Assembly (NCBI RefSeq): GCF_009469615.1
Contig: NZ_SSXX01000002.1
Location: 331,501-395,500 of the forward strand
Direction of reading: 5' to 3'
DNA from: Dechloromonas sp. H13
GTDB lineage: Bacteria; Pseudomonadota; Gammaproteobacteria; Burkholderiales; Rhodocyclaceae
DNA: 64,000 nucleotides
The notes below the pieces were generated by a model. It ran no database searches, was not told the DNA's origin, and saw only the letters and a program-made list of their open reading frames with translations. Positions 43,593 through 52,410 of the stretch are shown here, in pieces. The position numbers and the translations under genes are program-made. Each line of letters opens with the position of its first letter. Position 1 is the first letter of the stretch.

Positions 43593-44807
43593 ATGGGGTC
43601 GCAGCAGAGGATCAAACGACCTAGCCCGGTGGCGAAGAAGGCACGAGCCGGCCCCCATAACACAGTGATCTGCCAACCCGTTCCCCATCGCCTGCCGACC
43701 GGCAATCATCCGCTGCAATTCGTCATCGCCCTGCGTGCGATCGCGGCGACGATCATCGTCTGGCACCACTTCGCCATCTATCCGCCGTTGCGGGAGTGGG
43801 CGGCGCCGCTGCTGGGCGACGTGCTCGACTGGCTGGCGCAGAACGCCAGGACGACGCAGGTGTTTTTCGTGGTCGGCGGCTACGTCATGGCCCGCAGCAT
43901 GAGTGCCCGCTGCTGGAGCATGCGTCGGATCCGGTCGTTCGTCGTGCAGCGCTACTGCCGGCTGGGGCTGCCCTATCTGGGCGCCATCGCGATGATCCTG
44001 CCGATCTACGTGCTGGCGCGCGACTGGCTGCCCGAGCAGGTTGTCGGCCAGGCGCCGACGCTGCCGCAGCTGCTGGCACACCTGTTCTTCCTCCAGGGTA
44101 TTCTCGGCTATGAACAGCTGTCGGCGGGCCTGTGGTTCGTCTGCATCAATTTCCAGCTCGGCCTGGTGTATGCCGCCAGTCTCTGGCTGCGCGACACCGT
44201 CGGGCGGGGTAAAGTCGATTTCGTCGGCCTGCTGGGCTGGCCGCTGCTCGCCTTTTCGCTGTTCTACTTCAATCTCAACGATGCCTGGGACAGTTGGTGG
44301 CTCTATTTCTTCCCCTATTTCTTCATGGGGATCGTCATCCACCGGAGCGTGCGGGGCGAGGCCCACAAGCTCGAATTCTGGCTCTGCCTGCTGCTCTTCG
44401 TTGGTGCGATGACCTTCGAATGGCGCTGGCGACTGCTGAGTGCGCTGCTGGTCGGACTGCTGCTGTTCGTTGTCGAACGGCGCGGCTTGGGCGCGCGCTG
44501 GCCGCAGATGCGGATGGTTTCCTGGCTCGGGAAGATTTCGTTCAGCCTCTTTCTCGTGCATTTCCCGGTGCTGGTCCTGGTCGGCACGGTGTGGACCCGT
44601 CTCGACTGGGTATCGCCGGCGGCCGGTGTCACCGGGCTGTTCGTCGCGTATGGCCTGAGCCTGCTGGTGGCGGAACTGTTCTACCGCTTCGTCGAGCGTC
44701 CCGCCGCCCGGCTCTACCGCCAGAAGCCGCGCACCGAGGCGGACGGCGATGTCTTCCGGCCGGCGCCCCGGAAAGGTCTCCGCGCGCCGGTCTTCGATAC
44801 CCGCTGA
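43593..44807 (+). CDS. Acyltransferase 3 family membrane protein
   Basis: This 404-residue protein has about ten membrane helices and the acyltransferase-3 hallmark near the N-terminus (LQFVIALRAIAATIIVWHHFAIYPP, with the catalytic-type His). It also has QVFFVVGGYVMARSM and a C-terminal ISFSLFLVHFPVLVLV. Such proteins acylate exopolysaccharide, lipopolysaccharide or other envelope glycans. The target is unknown because no glycan genes adjoin. The first 40 residues are hydrophilic and the true start could be downstream of 43593. It converges with cusA across 27 bp. Confidence 0.82.
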   Translation: MGSQQRIKRPSPVAKKARAGPHNTVICQPVPHRLPTGNHPLQFVIALRAIAATIIVWHHFAIYPPLREWAAPLLGDVLDWLAQNARTTQVFFVVGGYVMARSMSARCWSMRRIRSFVVQRYCRLGLPYLGAIAMILPIYVLARDWLPEQVVGQAPTLPQLLAHLFFLQGILGYEQLSAGLWFVCINFQLGLVYAASLWLRDTVGRGKVDFVGLLGWPLLAFSLFYFNLNDAWDSWWLYFFPYFFMGIVIHRSVRGEAHKLEFWLCLLLFVGAMTFEWRWRLLSALLVGLLLFVVERRGLGARWPQMRMVSWLGKISFSLFLVHFPVLVLVGTVWTRLDWVSPAAGVTGLFVAYGLSLLVAELFYRFVERPAARLYRQKPRTEADGDVFRPAPRKGLRAPVFDTR

Positions 44808-44834
44808 GCGTCGCCCGGCCCCGGGCCGGCGTGT

Positions 44835-47800
44835 TCAGTCCCGCAGGCGGCGCTGCATCAGCAGCGCGTAGATCGCCGGGATCACCGCCAGCGTCAGCAC
44901 GGTCGATGAAATCATGCCGCCGACCATCGGCGCCGCGATGCGGCTCATGACCTCGGCGCCGGTGCCGGTGCCCCACAGGATCGGCAGCAGGCCGGCCATG
45001 ATCGCGGTGACGGTCATCATCTTGGGGCGCACGCGTTCGACGGCGCCTTCCATGATCGCGGCGTAGAGGTCGGCCGGTTGCGGTCGACGCCCTTCGGAGG
45101 CACATTTTGCCTGCACCGCCGTCCATGCGTGGTCGAGGTAGATCAGCATGATGACGCCGGTTTCGGCGGCGACGCCGGCCAGCGCGATGAAGCCGATGGC
45201 GGCGGCGACGGAGAGGTTGTAGCCGAGCAGCCACATCAGCCAGATGCCACCGACCAGCGCGAAGGGCACCGAGAGCATGACGATCAGCGTTTCGGTGAGG
45301 CGCCGGAAGTTCATGTAGAGCAGCACGAAGATGATCAGCAGCGTAAGCGGCACGACGACCTTCAGCTTGGCGATGGCGCGCTCCATGTACTCGAACTGGC
45401 CGCTCCACGTCACGTAGGTGCCGGGCGTGAATTTGACCTGCTCGTTGACCGCCTTCCGCGCCTCGGCGACGTAGGAACCGATGTCGCGGTCGCGGATGTC
45501 GACGTAGATGTAGGCCGAGAGCAGCGCGTTCTCGGTGCGGATGGCCGGGGCGCCGGTGGCGATCTTCACCTCGGCCAGCTGGCCGAGCGGCACCATGCCC
45601 GCCGCGCCGCCCATTTCCCCGGGCACCGGCACCAGCACGTCGCGAGCGATGGCCTGCGGGTCGCTGCGCAGGTCGCGCGGGTAGCGCACGGTGACGCCGA
45701 AGCGCTCGCGGCCTTCGACAGTGGTGGTGACCATTTCGCCGCCGAGCGCCGCCGCCACCACGTCCATCACCTCGCCGACAGTTAGCCCGTAGCGGGCGAG
45801 CGCCCGGCGGTCGGGCACGATGTCGAGGTAGAAGCCGCCGGTGATGCGCTCGGCGAAGGCGCTGCTGGTGCCCGGCACGGTCTTGACGACACGCTCGATT
45901 TCCTTGGCCAGGCGCTCCATTTCGACGAGGTCGGTGCCGAAGACCTTGATTCCGACCGGCGTCCGGATGCCGGTCGACAGCATGTCGATGCGCGCCTTGA
46001 TCGGCATCGTCCACGAGTTGGCGACACCGGGGAACTGCAGCGCCTTGTCGAGCTCGGCGATCAGCTTGTCGGTGGTGAGGCCGGGCCGCCATTCGGATTC
46101 CGGCTTGAGGTTGATCACCGTCTCGAACATTTCCAGCGGCGCCGGGTCGGTCGCCGTCTGCGCGCGGCCCGCCTTGCCGTAAACCGAAGCCACTTCCGGG
46201 AAGCTCTTGATGATCTTGTTCTGCGTCTGCAGCAGCTCCGCCGCCTTGGTCACCGAGAGGCCGGGCAGGGTGGTCGGCATGTAGAACAACGTGCCCTCGT
46301 TGAGCGTCGGCATGAATTCGCTGCCCAGCCGGCTGGCTGGGACGACGCTGAGCGCCAGCACGGCGACGGCGGCGGCGATGGTCGCCTTCTTCCAGTTCAT
46401 GACGCCGGCGATGATCGGCCGGTAGATGCGGATCAGGAAGCGGTTGATCGGGTTCTCGGCTTCCGGGCGGATCTTGCCGCGGATGAAGAGCAGCATCAGC
46501 ACCGGCACCAGCGTCACCGAGAGGAAGGCGGCGGCCGCCATCGAGAAGGTCTTGGTCCATGCCAGCGGGGCGAACAGCCGGCCTTCCTGCGCCTCCAACG
46601 TGAACACGGGCAGGAAGGAAACGGTGATGATGAGCAGGCTGAAGAACAGGGCCGGGCCGACTTCCTTGCACGCCGTGATGATGGCTTGGGCACGGGCATC
46701 GGAACCCATCCCCCTCCCGGCCTCCCCCTTGAAGGGGGAGGAGCGTGCGGCCCCCTCCCCTTCAAGGGGAGGGGTGGGGTGGGGATGGGTCGCCTCCAGC
46801 CGTTCCAGATGCTTGTGCGCGTTCTCGATCATGACGATCGCCGCGTCGATCATCGCCCCGACGGCGATCGCGATGCCGCCCAGGCTCATGATGTTGGCGT
46901 TGATGCCGAGCGCCCGCATGCCGATGAAGGCGGCGAGAATGGCGACCGGCAGCATCAGGATGGCGACCAGCGCCGAGCGCATGTGGAACAGGAAGACGAT
47001 GCAGACCAGTGCGACGATCAGGCTTTCCTCGGCCAGCGTCCGCTTCAGCGTGGCGATGGCGCGCCGGATCAGCTCGGAACGATCATAGACGGTTTCGATG
47101 CTGACGCCGGCCGGCAGCCCGGCCGAAAGCTCGGCGACCTTCGCCTTGAGGTTGTCGATGACCTCCAGCGCGTTCTGCCCGTAGCGCGCCATGGCGATGC
47201 CGGAAACCACCTCGCCGGTGCCGTCCAGTTCGGTCAGGCCGCGCCGCTCGTCGGCCACCAGTTCGACGCGGCCGATCTCGGCGATGCGCACCGGCGTGCC
47301 GTTCTGCGCCTTCAGTACCAGGTTCTCGATGTCCTCCCGGCCGCGCAGGTAGCCGCGGCCGCGCACCATGTACTCGGTTTCGGCCATTTCCAGCGTGCGC
47401 CCGCCGACGTCGCGGTTGGAATTGCGGATCGCCTCGGCGACGCGCATCAGCGGGATGTTGTAGGCCCGGAGCTTGGCCGGATCGACGGTGACCTGGTACT
47501 GCTGCACGAAGCCGCCGATGCTCGCCACCTCGGCGACGCCCGGCGCCTTGGCCAGTTGATAGCGCAGATACCAGTCCTGCAAGGTGCGCAACTCGGCCAA
47601 CGTTTTGTCCTTGGCCAGTAATGCGTACTGATAGACCCAGCCGACGCCGGTGGCATCCGGCCCGAGCGTCGGACTGACGCCCTTCGGCAGCTTGCCGGCG
47701 ACCGAATTGACGTACTCCAGCACCCGCGAGCGCGCCCAGTAGATGTCGGTGCCGTCCTCGAAGATGACATAGACGAAGGACGCGCCGAAGAAGGAAAAGC

Positions 47801-48050
47801 CGCGCACCACCTTCGATTTCGGCACCGAGAGCAGGGCGGTGGTCAGCGGATAGGTGACCTGGTCCTCGACTACCTGTGGCGCCTGGCCGGGGAATTCGGT
47901 GTACAGGATGACCTGCACGTCGGAGAGGTCGGGGATGGCGTCGAGCGGCGTCCTGGCCAGCGACCAGACGCCGGCGATGACGATGAAGGCGGTGGCCAGG
48001 AGGACGAGGAAGCGGTTTCTGGCGGACCATGTGATGAGGGTGTTGAGCAT
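44835..48050 (-). CDS. cusA: CusA-type copper/silver RND efflux pump
   Basis: This 1071-residue heavy-metal RND transporter exports Cu(I)/Ag(I) from periplasm and cytoplasm through CusCBA. It keeps the three metal-binding Met contexts of CusA (LFYMPTTLPG, APLEMFET, RIDMLSTGIRTP) and GVAAETGVIMLIYLDHAW of the proton path. An in-frame 29-residue segment (THPHPTPPLEGEG...GRGMG) is encoded by an 87-bp palindromic repeat at 46704-46790, in the cytoplasmic loop after IVMIENAHKHLERLEA. It should be tolerated there because the flanking family sequence resumes at once (AIITACKEVGPALFFSLLI). No good Shine-Dalgarno precedes the ATG. The gene is separated from cusB by a 0.5-kb palindromic element. Confidence 0.93.
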   Translation of the reverse strand: MLNTLITWSARNRFLVLLATAFIVIAGVWSLARTPLDAIPDLSDVQVILYTEFPGQAPQVVEDQVTYPLTTALLSVPKSKVVRGFSFFGASFVYVIFEDGTDIYWARSRVLEYVNSVAGKLPKGVSPTLGPDATGVGWVYQYALLAKDKTLAELRTLQDWYLRYQLAKAPGVAEVASIGGFVQQYQVTVDPAKLRAYNIPLMRVAEAIRNSNRDVGGRTLEMAETEYMVRGRGYLRGREDIENLVLKAQNGTPVRIAEIGRVELVADERRGLTELDGTGEVVSGIAMARYGQNALEVIDNLKAKVAELSAGLPAGVSIETVYDRSELIRRAIATLKRTLAEESLIVALVCIVFLFHMRSALVAILMLPVAILAAFIGMRALGINANIMSLGGIAIAVGAMIDAAIVMIENAHKHLERLEATHPHPTPPLEGEGAARSSPFKGEAGRGMGSDARAQAIITACKEVGPALFFSLLIITVSFLPVFTLEAQEGRLFAPLAWTKTFSMAAAAFLSVTLVPVLMLLFIRGKIRPEAENPINRFLIRIYRPIIAGVMNWKKATIAAAVAVLALSVVPASRLGSEFMPTLNEGTLFYMPTTLPGLSVTKAAELLQTQNKIIKSFPEVASVYGKAGRAQTATDPAPLEMFETVINLKPESEWRPGLTTDKLIAELDKALQFPGVANSWTMPIKARIDMLSTGIRTPVGIKVFGTDLVEMERLAKEIERVVKTVPGTSSAFAERITGGFYLDIVPDRRALARYGLTVGEVMDVVAAALGGEMVTTTVEGRERFGVTVRYPRDLRSDPQAIARDVLVPVPGEMGGAAGMVPLGQLAEVKIATGAPAIRTENALLSAYIYVDIRDRDIGSYVAEARKAVNEQVKFTPGTYVTWSGQFEYMERAIAKLKVVVPLTLLIIFVLLYMNFRRLTETLIVMLSVPFALVGGIWLMWLLGYNLSVAAAIGFIALAGVAAETGVIMLIYLDHAWTAVQAKCASEGRRPQPADLYAAIMEGAVERVRPKMMTVTAIMAGLLPILWGTGTGAEVMSRIAAPMVGGMISSTVLTLAVIPAIYALLMQRRLRD
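45077..45110 (+). repeat. Dispersed TGCGGTCGAC element, copy 9
   Basis: GGTTGCGGTCGAC (core 45079-45088) is followed by GCCCTTCGGAGG and CACATTTTGCC. It is antisense within cusA. The second block is poorly conserved. Confidence 0.45.
46704..46790. repeat. 87-bp palindromic REP/MITE-like element inserted in cusA
   Basis: The outer ends are inverted (ACCCATCC against GGATGGGT). Inside are two perfect GC-rich palindromes, CCTCCCCCTT-G-AAGGGGGAGG-like (centre TTGAA) and CCCCTCCCCTT-C-AAGGGGAGGGG-like (centre TTCAA). The length is 29 codons exactly, and it is open in the cusA frame. It resembles the C-rich palindromic repeats that litter many proteobacterial genomes. Confidence 0.85.
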
Positions 48051-48094
48051 GATTTATTCGCTGCGCATCGGTTTGGCCGCTGCTTTCCGCCTGC

Positions 48095-48600
48095 CGGCGG
48101 GCGTACTTTCTTTTGCTTCGCCAAAAGAAAGTAGCCAAAGAAATGGCGACCCCAGGTTTTGCGCCCGGCTGCGCCGACTTCCCTGCGCTACTCGCCGGGC
48201 CGGGCGGCTGCGGAACTCGGGGCTGCGGCCCTCAGACAGTCCTCGCCGACTGCCCCCGGCCCGTCTGCGTTGCTCGGCGCGCCACATGGGGACCCGGAAA
48301 GGCGTCGCGGCACAACCGGCAAAGAAGGAAAACGCTTTGCTGTGGTCGACCCTCCAAAATGGCCAAAAATGCGGAACGCCCTTCGCACACCCTCGGTTTT
48401 TCGGGCCCCTTGAGAGGCGCTGAGCAACGCAGGCGGGTCGGGAGCAGTCGGCTTGCCTTGTTTGAGCCGCAGGCGAGTTCAGGCAAGCCGCCCGGCCCGC
48501 CGAGTAGCGCAAGGGACCGGGCTTGCCCGGCGCCGACCCAGGGGTGGCCTTTTCTTTGGCTACTTTCTTTTGGCCACCCAAAAGAAAGTATGCCCGCCGA
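48095..48600. repeat. 0.5-kb nested inverted-repeat element between cusB and cusA
   Basis: This noncoding unit is bounded by GGCGGGC(G/A)TAC ends. Each end carries a hairpin, TACTTTCTTTTG facing CAAAAGAAAGTA (48104-48133 and 48561-48590). Inside, arms of about 150 bp are imperfect inverted copies of each other; for example CTGCGCTACTCGCCGGGCC on the left matches the complement of the right arm near 48490-48520. The central part holds a variant copy of the dispersed TGTGGTCGAC/GGCCAAAAATG motif. It splits what should be a continuous cusCBA operon and accounts for most of the 623-bp gap 48051-48673. No transposase is present. Confidence 0.8.
48339..48374 (+). repeat. Dispersed TGCGGTCGAC element, variant copy 10
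   Basis: GCTGTGGTCGAC (one mismatch in the core) is followed by CCTCCAAAATGGCCAAAAATG. The two A-rich blocks are excellent. It lies in the central loop of the large palindromic element. Confidence 0.5.
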
Positions 48601-48673
48601 CCAGGCGGAAAACGGCGTATCAAGAAAACCGCCCGCGCATCAGGCGCGGAACCCGACGCATCGGGCCACCAGA

Positions 48674-50185
48674 TCATTTCCTCACCAACGAAGTAATCAC
48701 CCATTCCCCCGCCTGCCGCTCGACAAACTCGAACGTCACCGCCGTTCCCGGTTGCACCCCGGACACCAGTGCCGGGTTGGCCAGCGCGAAATCCATCTTC
48801 ATCGCCGGCCAGTTCAGGCTTGCCACCGGCCCGTGGCTGATCGTCACGCTGCCGGCCGCGAGGTCGATGGCGTTGAGCGTTCCCTCGGCCCGGTGGCCGA
48901 CGGCGGCCGGCTTCGCCGCCGGGTCGGGGGTCTGCATGCCGCCGAGTGCCGCCTTGAGATTGCTTTCGGCATCGATCAGGAAGTTGGCCGCGGTGACCAC
49001 CAGCTCGCCTTCCCGGATGCCTTCCAGCACCTGCACGAAATCCCCGCCGCGCTGGCCGAGCTTGACCGGGCGCGGGTCGAAGCGGCCTTCGGCGAGCTGG
49101 ACGACGACCACCTGGCGCGCGCCGCTGTCGATCACCGCCGAGACCGGCACGGTCAGCACCGGGGCGGCGCCGCCGGTCGGGATGTCGACGTCGGCGAACA
49201 TCGCCGGCTTGAGCCGGCCCCTGGGGTTGGGCAGTTCGATGCGCACCGGCACAGTCCGTGTTTCCGCCTTGAGCGTCGGATAGACGTAGGCGATGCGGCC
49301 GGTGAAGACTTCGCCGGGGTAGGCGTTGATCCGGATATTGGCCTTCTGGCCGACGTGGACCGCGCCGATGTCCTGCTCGAAGACGTCGGCCTGGACCCAC
49401 ACCGACGAGATGTCGGCGATCTGGAACAGCGTTTCGCCGGGCATGAAGCGCATGCCCTGGACGGCCTTCCGGTCGGTGACGATGCCGGCCACCGGCGAGC
49501 GGAAGGTCAGGGTGCGTTTCGCGTCCCCCGATTTGGCCAGCGCCTTGACCTGTTCGGCGGAAATGTCCCAGTTCTTCAGCCGCTGCAGGCTGGATTCGGC
49601 GAGCTGGCGCATGGCGCCCTGCGCCTCGCCGCCGGCCTCGCCCAACTGGGCGACGCCCTGCGCGGCGAGCGCGTATTCGCGCTGGGCGGAGACCAGTTCC
49701 GGGCTGTAGACCTCGAACAGCGGCTGGCCGCGGCCGACCGGCTGGCCGCTGGTGTTCACGTAGAGGCGCTCGATGTAGCCCTCGAACTTGGCAGTCACCG
49801 CGTAGCTGCGGCTCTCGTCGATCTCGACGCGGCCGCTGGCGCGCACGCTGCGGTCGAGCACCTGCAGGCGCGCCGGCGCCGTGCGCACGCCCAGTTTCTG
49901 GACCTTGCCGGGGTTGATCTTCAGCCCGCCGTCGTCCGCGGCCTCGTCGTCGCCTTCGTAAACGGGCAGGTAATCCATGCCCATTGGGTCCTTCTTGGGG
50001 ACCGGCGAGGTGTCGGGCAGGCCCATCGGGTTGCGGTAGTAGAGCAGCTTTTTGGCCGGTTTCTGCGTGTCGACCGCAGCCATCGGCGTGTCGCCGTCGT
50101 GGTTCGGCTGCGCCAGGCGGTAGCCGGCGAAACCGCCGGCGGCCAGGGCGATGAGGGCGACGGTCAGGGTGGTGCCGGTGTTCAC
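48674..50185 (-). CDS. cusB: CusB-type membrane fusion protein with a C-terminal CusF domain
   Basis: This 503-residue periplasmic adaptor of the CusCBA pump has an N-terminal signal/anchor and a heavy-metal-binding motif (LLYYRNPMGLPDTSPVPKKDPMGMDYLPVY, about 48-77). The MFP body with lipoyl and beta-barrel domains follows. A fused CusF-like domain (about 425-503; GTLNAIDLAAGSVTISHGPV, then LNWPAMKMDF) keeps the Trp and two Met of the Cu(I) site. It starts at GTG (50185), overlapping the cusC stop (GTGA). Downstream, cusA is separated by the palindromic element. Confidence 0.92.
   Translation of the reverse strand: MNTGTTLTVALIALAAGGFAGYRLAQPNHDGDTPMAAVDTQKPAKKLLYYRNPMGLPDTSPVPKKDPMGMDYLPVYEGDDEAADDGGLKINPGKVQKLGVRTAPARLQVLDRSVRASGRVEIDESRSYAVTAKFEGYIERLYVNTSGQPVGRGQPLFEVYSPELVSAQREYALAAQGVAQLGEAGGEAQGAMRQLAESSLQRLKNWDISAEQVKALAKSGDAKRTLTFRSPVAGIVTDRKAVQGMRFMPGETLFQIADISSVWVQADVFEQDIGAVHVGQKANIRINAYPGEVFTGRIAYVYPTLKAETRTVPVRIELPNPRGRLKPAMFADVDIPTGGAAPVLTVPVSAVIDSGARQVVVVQLAEGRFDPRPVKLGQRGGDFVQVLEGIREGELVVTAANFLIDAESNLKAALGGMQTPDPAAKPAAVGHRAEGTLNAIDLAAGSVTISHGPVASLNWPAMKMDFALANPALVSGVQPGTAVTFEFVERQAGEWVITSLVRK
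50049..50081 (-). repeat. Dispersed TGCGGTCGAC element, copy 11
   Basis: On the minus strand GGCTGCGGTCGAC is followed by ACGCAGAAACCGGCCAAAAAG, in the 5' part of cusB. It reads AAVDTQKPAKK. Confidence 0.6.
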
Positions 50186-51432
50186 AGGTCTTCTCCGAGC
50201 AGGCGTTCGATTTCGGCGAGCCGCTGCTGCTGGCCGGCCTGGGCGCGCAGCAGGGCGAGCTTGGCGTTGCGGATCTGGCGCTGGGCGTCGAGCAGCGTGG
50301 CGAAATCCACCTTGCCCGTCTCGTAGCCGGCGAGCGCCGCCTTGAAGGTCAGTTCGGCCTGCGGCAACAGGCGGGTGCGGGTGATGTCCTCGGTCGTGCG
50401 CGCCGCCTCCAGGTTGGCGACGGCGCCGCTCAGCTCGCCGTGCAGGCGATGGCCGAGCGCCTCCTTGCGCGCGGCGGCGGCTTCCAGCATGCGCTCGGCC
50501 TCGCGTTCCTGGCTGCGCCGGGTGCCCTGCTGCAGCGGTATGTTCAATTCCAGCATCAGGTTCCAGGCGTCGACGCGGTCCTGCACCTGCATCGGCTGGA
50601 CGCCGACGATGAAGTCCGGGAAGTTGTTGCGGTAGGCGAGGTCGCGGCTCTTCCCGGCGCCCTCCAGGCGGGCGGATTCGACGGCCAGCTGCGGGTTGCG
50701 GGCGCGCAGGCGTTCGCCGAGCACGACATGGTCGAGGCGCGCCGGGATCGGGCGCAGGGCCTCGGGTGTCGCCAGCGGCGCGTCGGCATGGCGCGCCAGC
50801 ATGGCGTTGATGAAGGTGCTCAGGTGGTGGTACTCGGCCTCCATGCCGACCAGTTCGGCTTCCATGCTGCTGCGCTCGACCTGGGCGCGAATCGCGTCCT
50901 GCTGCGCGGCCAGGCCGCCGGCGTAGCGGACCTGGGCGATCTGCTCGAGCTGGCGGCCGAGGGCGATGTTCTCGCGCATCAGCTGCAGCGTCCGGTGGGT
51001 CAGCCAGTACTGCGCGTAGAGCCCCTTGATGCGGCCGGCCACCTCGGCCCAGGTGTCGGCCGCCCGGCCGCCGGCCTGCTCGGCCTCGGCCTCGGCGATC
51101 TCGCGCTTGAGGTCGCGCTTGCCCCAGAACGGCAGCGGCTGCGCCAGCAGGTACTTGGTGTCGCCGACGCGCGACGGTGACAGCGTCGCGTTCTGCGTGC
51201 CGTTGCGCGTGATGTTCTCCAGCTCGACGCGCAGGAAGGGGTCGGGCAGGGCGCCGGCCGGCCCGATCCGCTCGCGCGCCGCCTCCGCTTCCAGCTGCGC
51301 CAGGCGCAGGTCCGGGCTGCCCTCGCGGGCGGCCGCCAGCAGCGAATCGACGCTGGCGCCGGGCAGCGGCTCGGCGGCGCCGGCGGGCAGGGCCGCGGCA
51401 AGGAAGAGGGCGACGAGCAGCGGAGCTTTCAT
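50182..51432 (-). CDS. cusC: CusC/CzcC-type outer membrane efflux protein
   Basis: This 416-residue TolC-family protein has a signal peptide (MKAPLLVALFLAAALPAGAAEP) and two OEP repeats with long helical segments, ending KLALLRAQAGQQQRLAEIERLLGEDL. It forms the outer-membrane channel of the copper/silver efflux complex. The start at 51432 was chosen because it begins the signal peptide; a longer upstream reading is basic and lacks one. It overlaps cusB by 4 bp and follows the DUF2231 gene by 13 bp. Confidence 0.9.
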   Translation of the reverse strand: MKAPLLVALFLAAALPAGAAEPLPGASVDSLLAAAREGSPDLRLAQLEAEAARERIGPAGALPDPFLRVELENITRNGTQNATLSPSRVGDTKYLLAQPLPFWGKRDLKREIAEAEAEQAGGRAADTWAEVAGRIKGLYAQYWLTHRTLQLMRENIALGRQLEQIAQVRYAGGLAAQQDAIRAQVERSSMEAELVGMEAEYHHLSTFINAMLARHADAPLATPEALRPIPARLDHVVLGERLRARNPQLAVESARLEGAGKSRDLAYRNNFPDFIVGVQPMQVQDRVDAWNLMLELNIPLQQGTRRSQEREAERMLEAAAARKEALGHRLHGELSGAVANLEAARTTEDITRTRLLPQAELTFKAALAGYETGKVDFATLLDAQRQIRNAKLALLRAQAGQQQRLAEIERLLGEDL

Positions 51433-51445
51433 GGCGGTGACGGGC

Positions 51446-52015
51446 TCAATGGCGATGGCGCCGGCCATCCTTGTGGACATGCTCGCCGGGCGCGGTGGCC
51501 GGGGCGGCCGGAGCGGATGGCTCGCTCGCCGGCGCCGGCGCGGCGGCGGCTTCGACCGCCGGCGGCGGGCTGGCGAAGGCCGCCGCCGAGACCCCGACCC
51601 CGTGCCGATAGACCATTTCGCCGCCCAGCCAGCCGGTGAAGGCGAAGCTGCCGGAGAGCAGCAGCAGGGCCGGCAGCAGGCCCGCGCTGACGCCTCGTCC
51701 ACGCCGCAGCCGGAAACCGTCCCACAGCGCGAGTATCAGCAGGCCGCCGGCGGACAGCTGCGCCCAGTCGCGATGGCGGGTCATGACGCGGTGGCCGGCG
51801 GCATCGTGCTCGACCGTCAGGTAGGCCTGCCAGCCGAGGCCGACGGCGGCGACGGCGCTTAACGCGGCGAGCGGCAGCAGCAGGCGGGCGCAGGCCGGCA
51901 GCAGCGGGTGCGCCGGGCGCAGGCGGGCGGCCAGCAGGAGCAGCGTCGTCGTGATCGTCAGCGCAATCGGGAAGTGGACGATCGCCGGATGCCAGTTGGG
52001 AACGATTTCAGGCAT
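51446..52015 (-). CDS. DUF2231 membrane protein in the copper operon
   Basis: This 189-residue protein has four membrane helices, beginning PNWHPAIVHFPIALTITTTLLLL (the DUF2231 signature). The C-terminal tail is Ala/Pro-rich and ends in a His-rich patch (GEHVHKDGRRHRH) that could bind metal. The ATG at 52015 was chosen as the start of the DUF2231 segment. Its place between cusF and cusC links it to copper/silver handling. The role is not known. Confidence 0.82.
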   Translation of the reverse strand: MPEIVPNWHPAIVHFPIALTITTTLLLLAARLRPAHPLLPACARLLLPLAALSAVAAVGLGWQAYLTVEHDAAGHRVMTRHRDWAQLSAGGLLILALWDGFRLRRGRGVSAGLLPALLLLSGSFAFTGWLGGEMVYRHGVGVSAAAFASPPPAVEAAAAPAPASEPSAPAAPATAPGEHVHKDGRRHRH

Positions 52016-52026
52016 CGCGGGCCGGA

Positions 52027-52347
52027 CTACTTCGCCATTTCGTAGCGGCTGACGACGGGCGTGCTGCCCCGCATCTCGGCCGCGAAGCGGATCCGGTCGC
52101 CGGCCTTGAGCTTGCCCAGCCACGCCTTGTCGGCGACACCGAAGGCCATCGTCATCGGCGGCATGCCGATGCTGTCGAGCTGGCCGTGCTGGATGACGAC
52201 CTCGCCGGCAGCCTTGTCGATCTTCCTGACCGTGCCGTCGCTCAACGGCGCGGCCTTGGCGGCGGCCGGCGGCGGGCTGGCGTGGTGGTCGTGCTGGGCG
52301 AAGGCGGGCAGGCTGAGGCCGAGCAACAGGGAGAGCAGCAGACGCAT
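52027..52347 (-). CDS. cusF: CusF-like periplasmic copper-binding protein
   Basis: This 106-residue protein has a signal peptide (MRLLLSLLLGLSLPAFA), a His-rich start of the mature chain (QHDHHASPPP) and a CusF OB-fold (GTVRKIDKAAGEVVIQHGQL, IGMPPMTMAFGV). In E. coli CusF a Trp caps the Cu(I)/Ag(I) site (NWPEMTM). Here that position is Met (GMPPMTM), a variant also known in other CusF-like proteins. It is the first gene of the leftward cus operon, with the copper box 64 bp upstream. Confidence 0.87.
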   Translation of the reverse strand: MRLLLSLLLGLSLPAFAQHDHHASPPPAAAKAAPLSDGTVRKIDKAAGEVVIQHGQLDSIGMPPMTMAFGVADKAWLGKLKAGDRIRFAAEMRGSTPVVSRYEMAK

Positions 52348-52384
52348 GGCGGATTCCTCGAAGAATGTTTCCCGCATTGTCGGC

Positions 52385-52402
52385 TGCCGCGGTCGACGGC
52401 CT
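52385..52402 (+). repeat. Partial dispersed element (core only)
   Basis: GCCGCGGTCGACGGCC matches the core with one mismatch but has no A-rich block. It lies between cusF and the copper box, and may be chance. Confidence 0.25.
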
Positions 52403-52410
52403 CCTGACGG

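Noticed and set aside
46699..46795. The PTPPLEGEG segment in CusA considered as a frameshift or assembly error
   Set aside because: The 87-bp palindrome is a multiple of three and flanking CusA sequence continues in the same frame, so no frameshift is needed.
48054..49400. 448-codon minus-strand frame running through the cusB-cusA gap
   Set aside because: It reads through the palindromic element and out of frame through cusB. The FLWLLSFGEAKES-like peptide is the typical false product of this repeat type.
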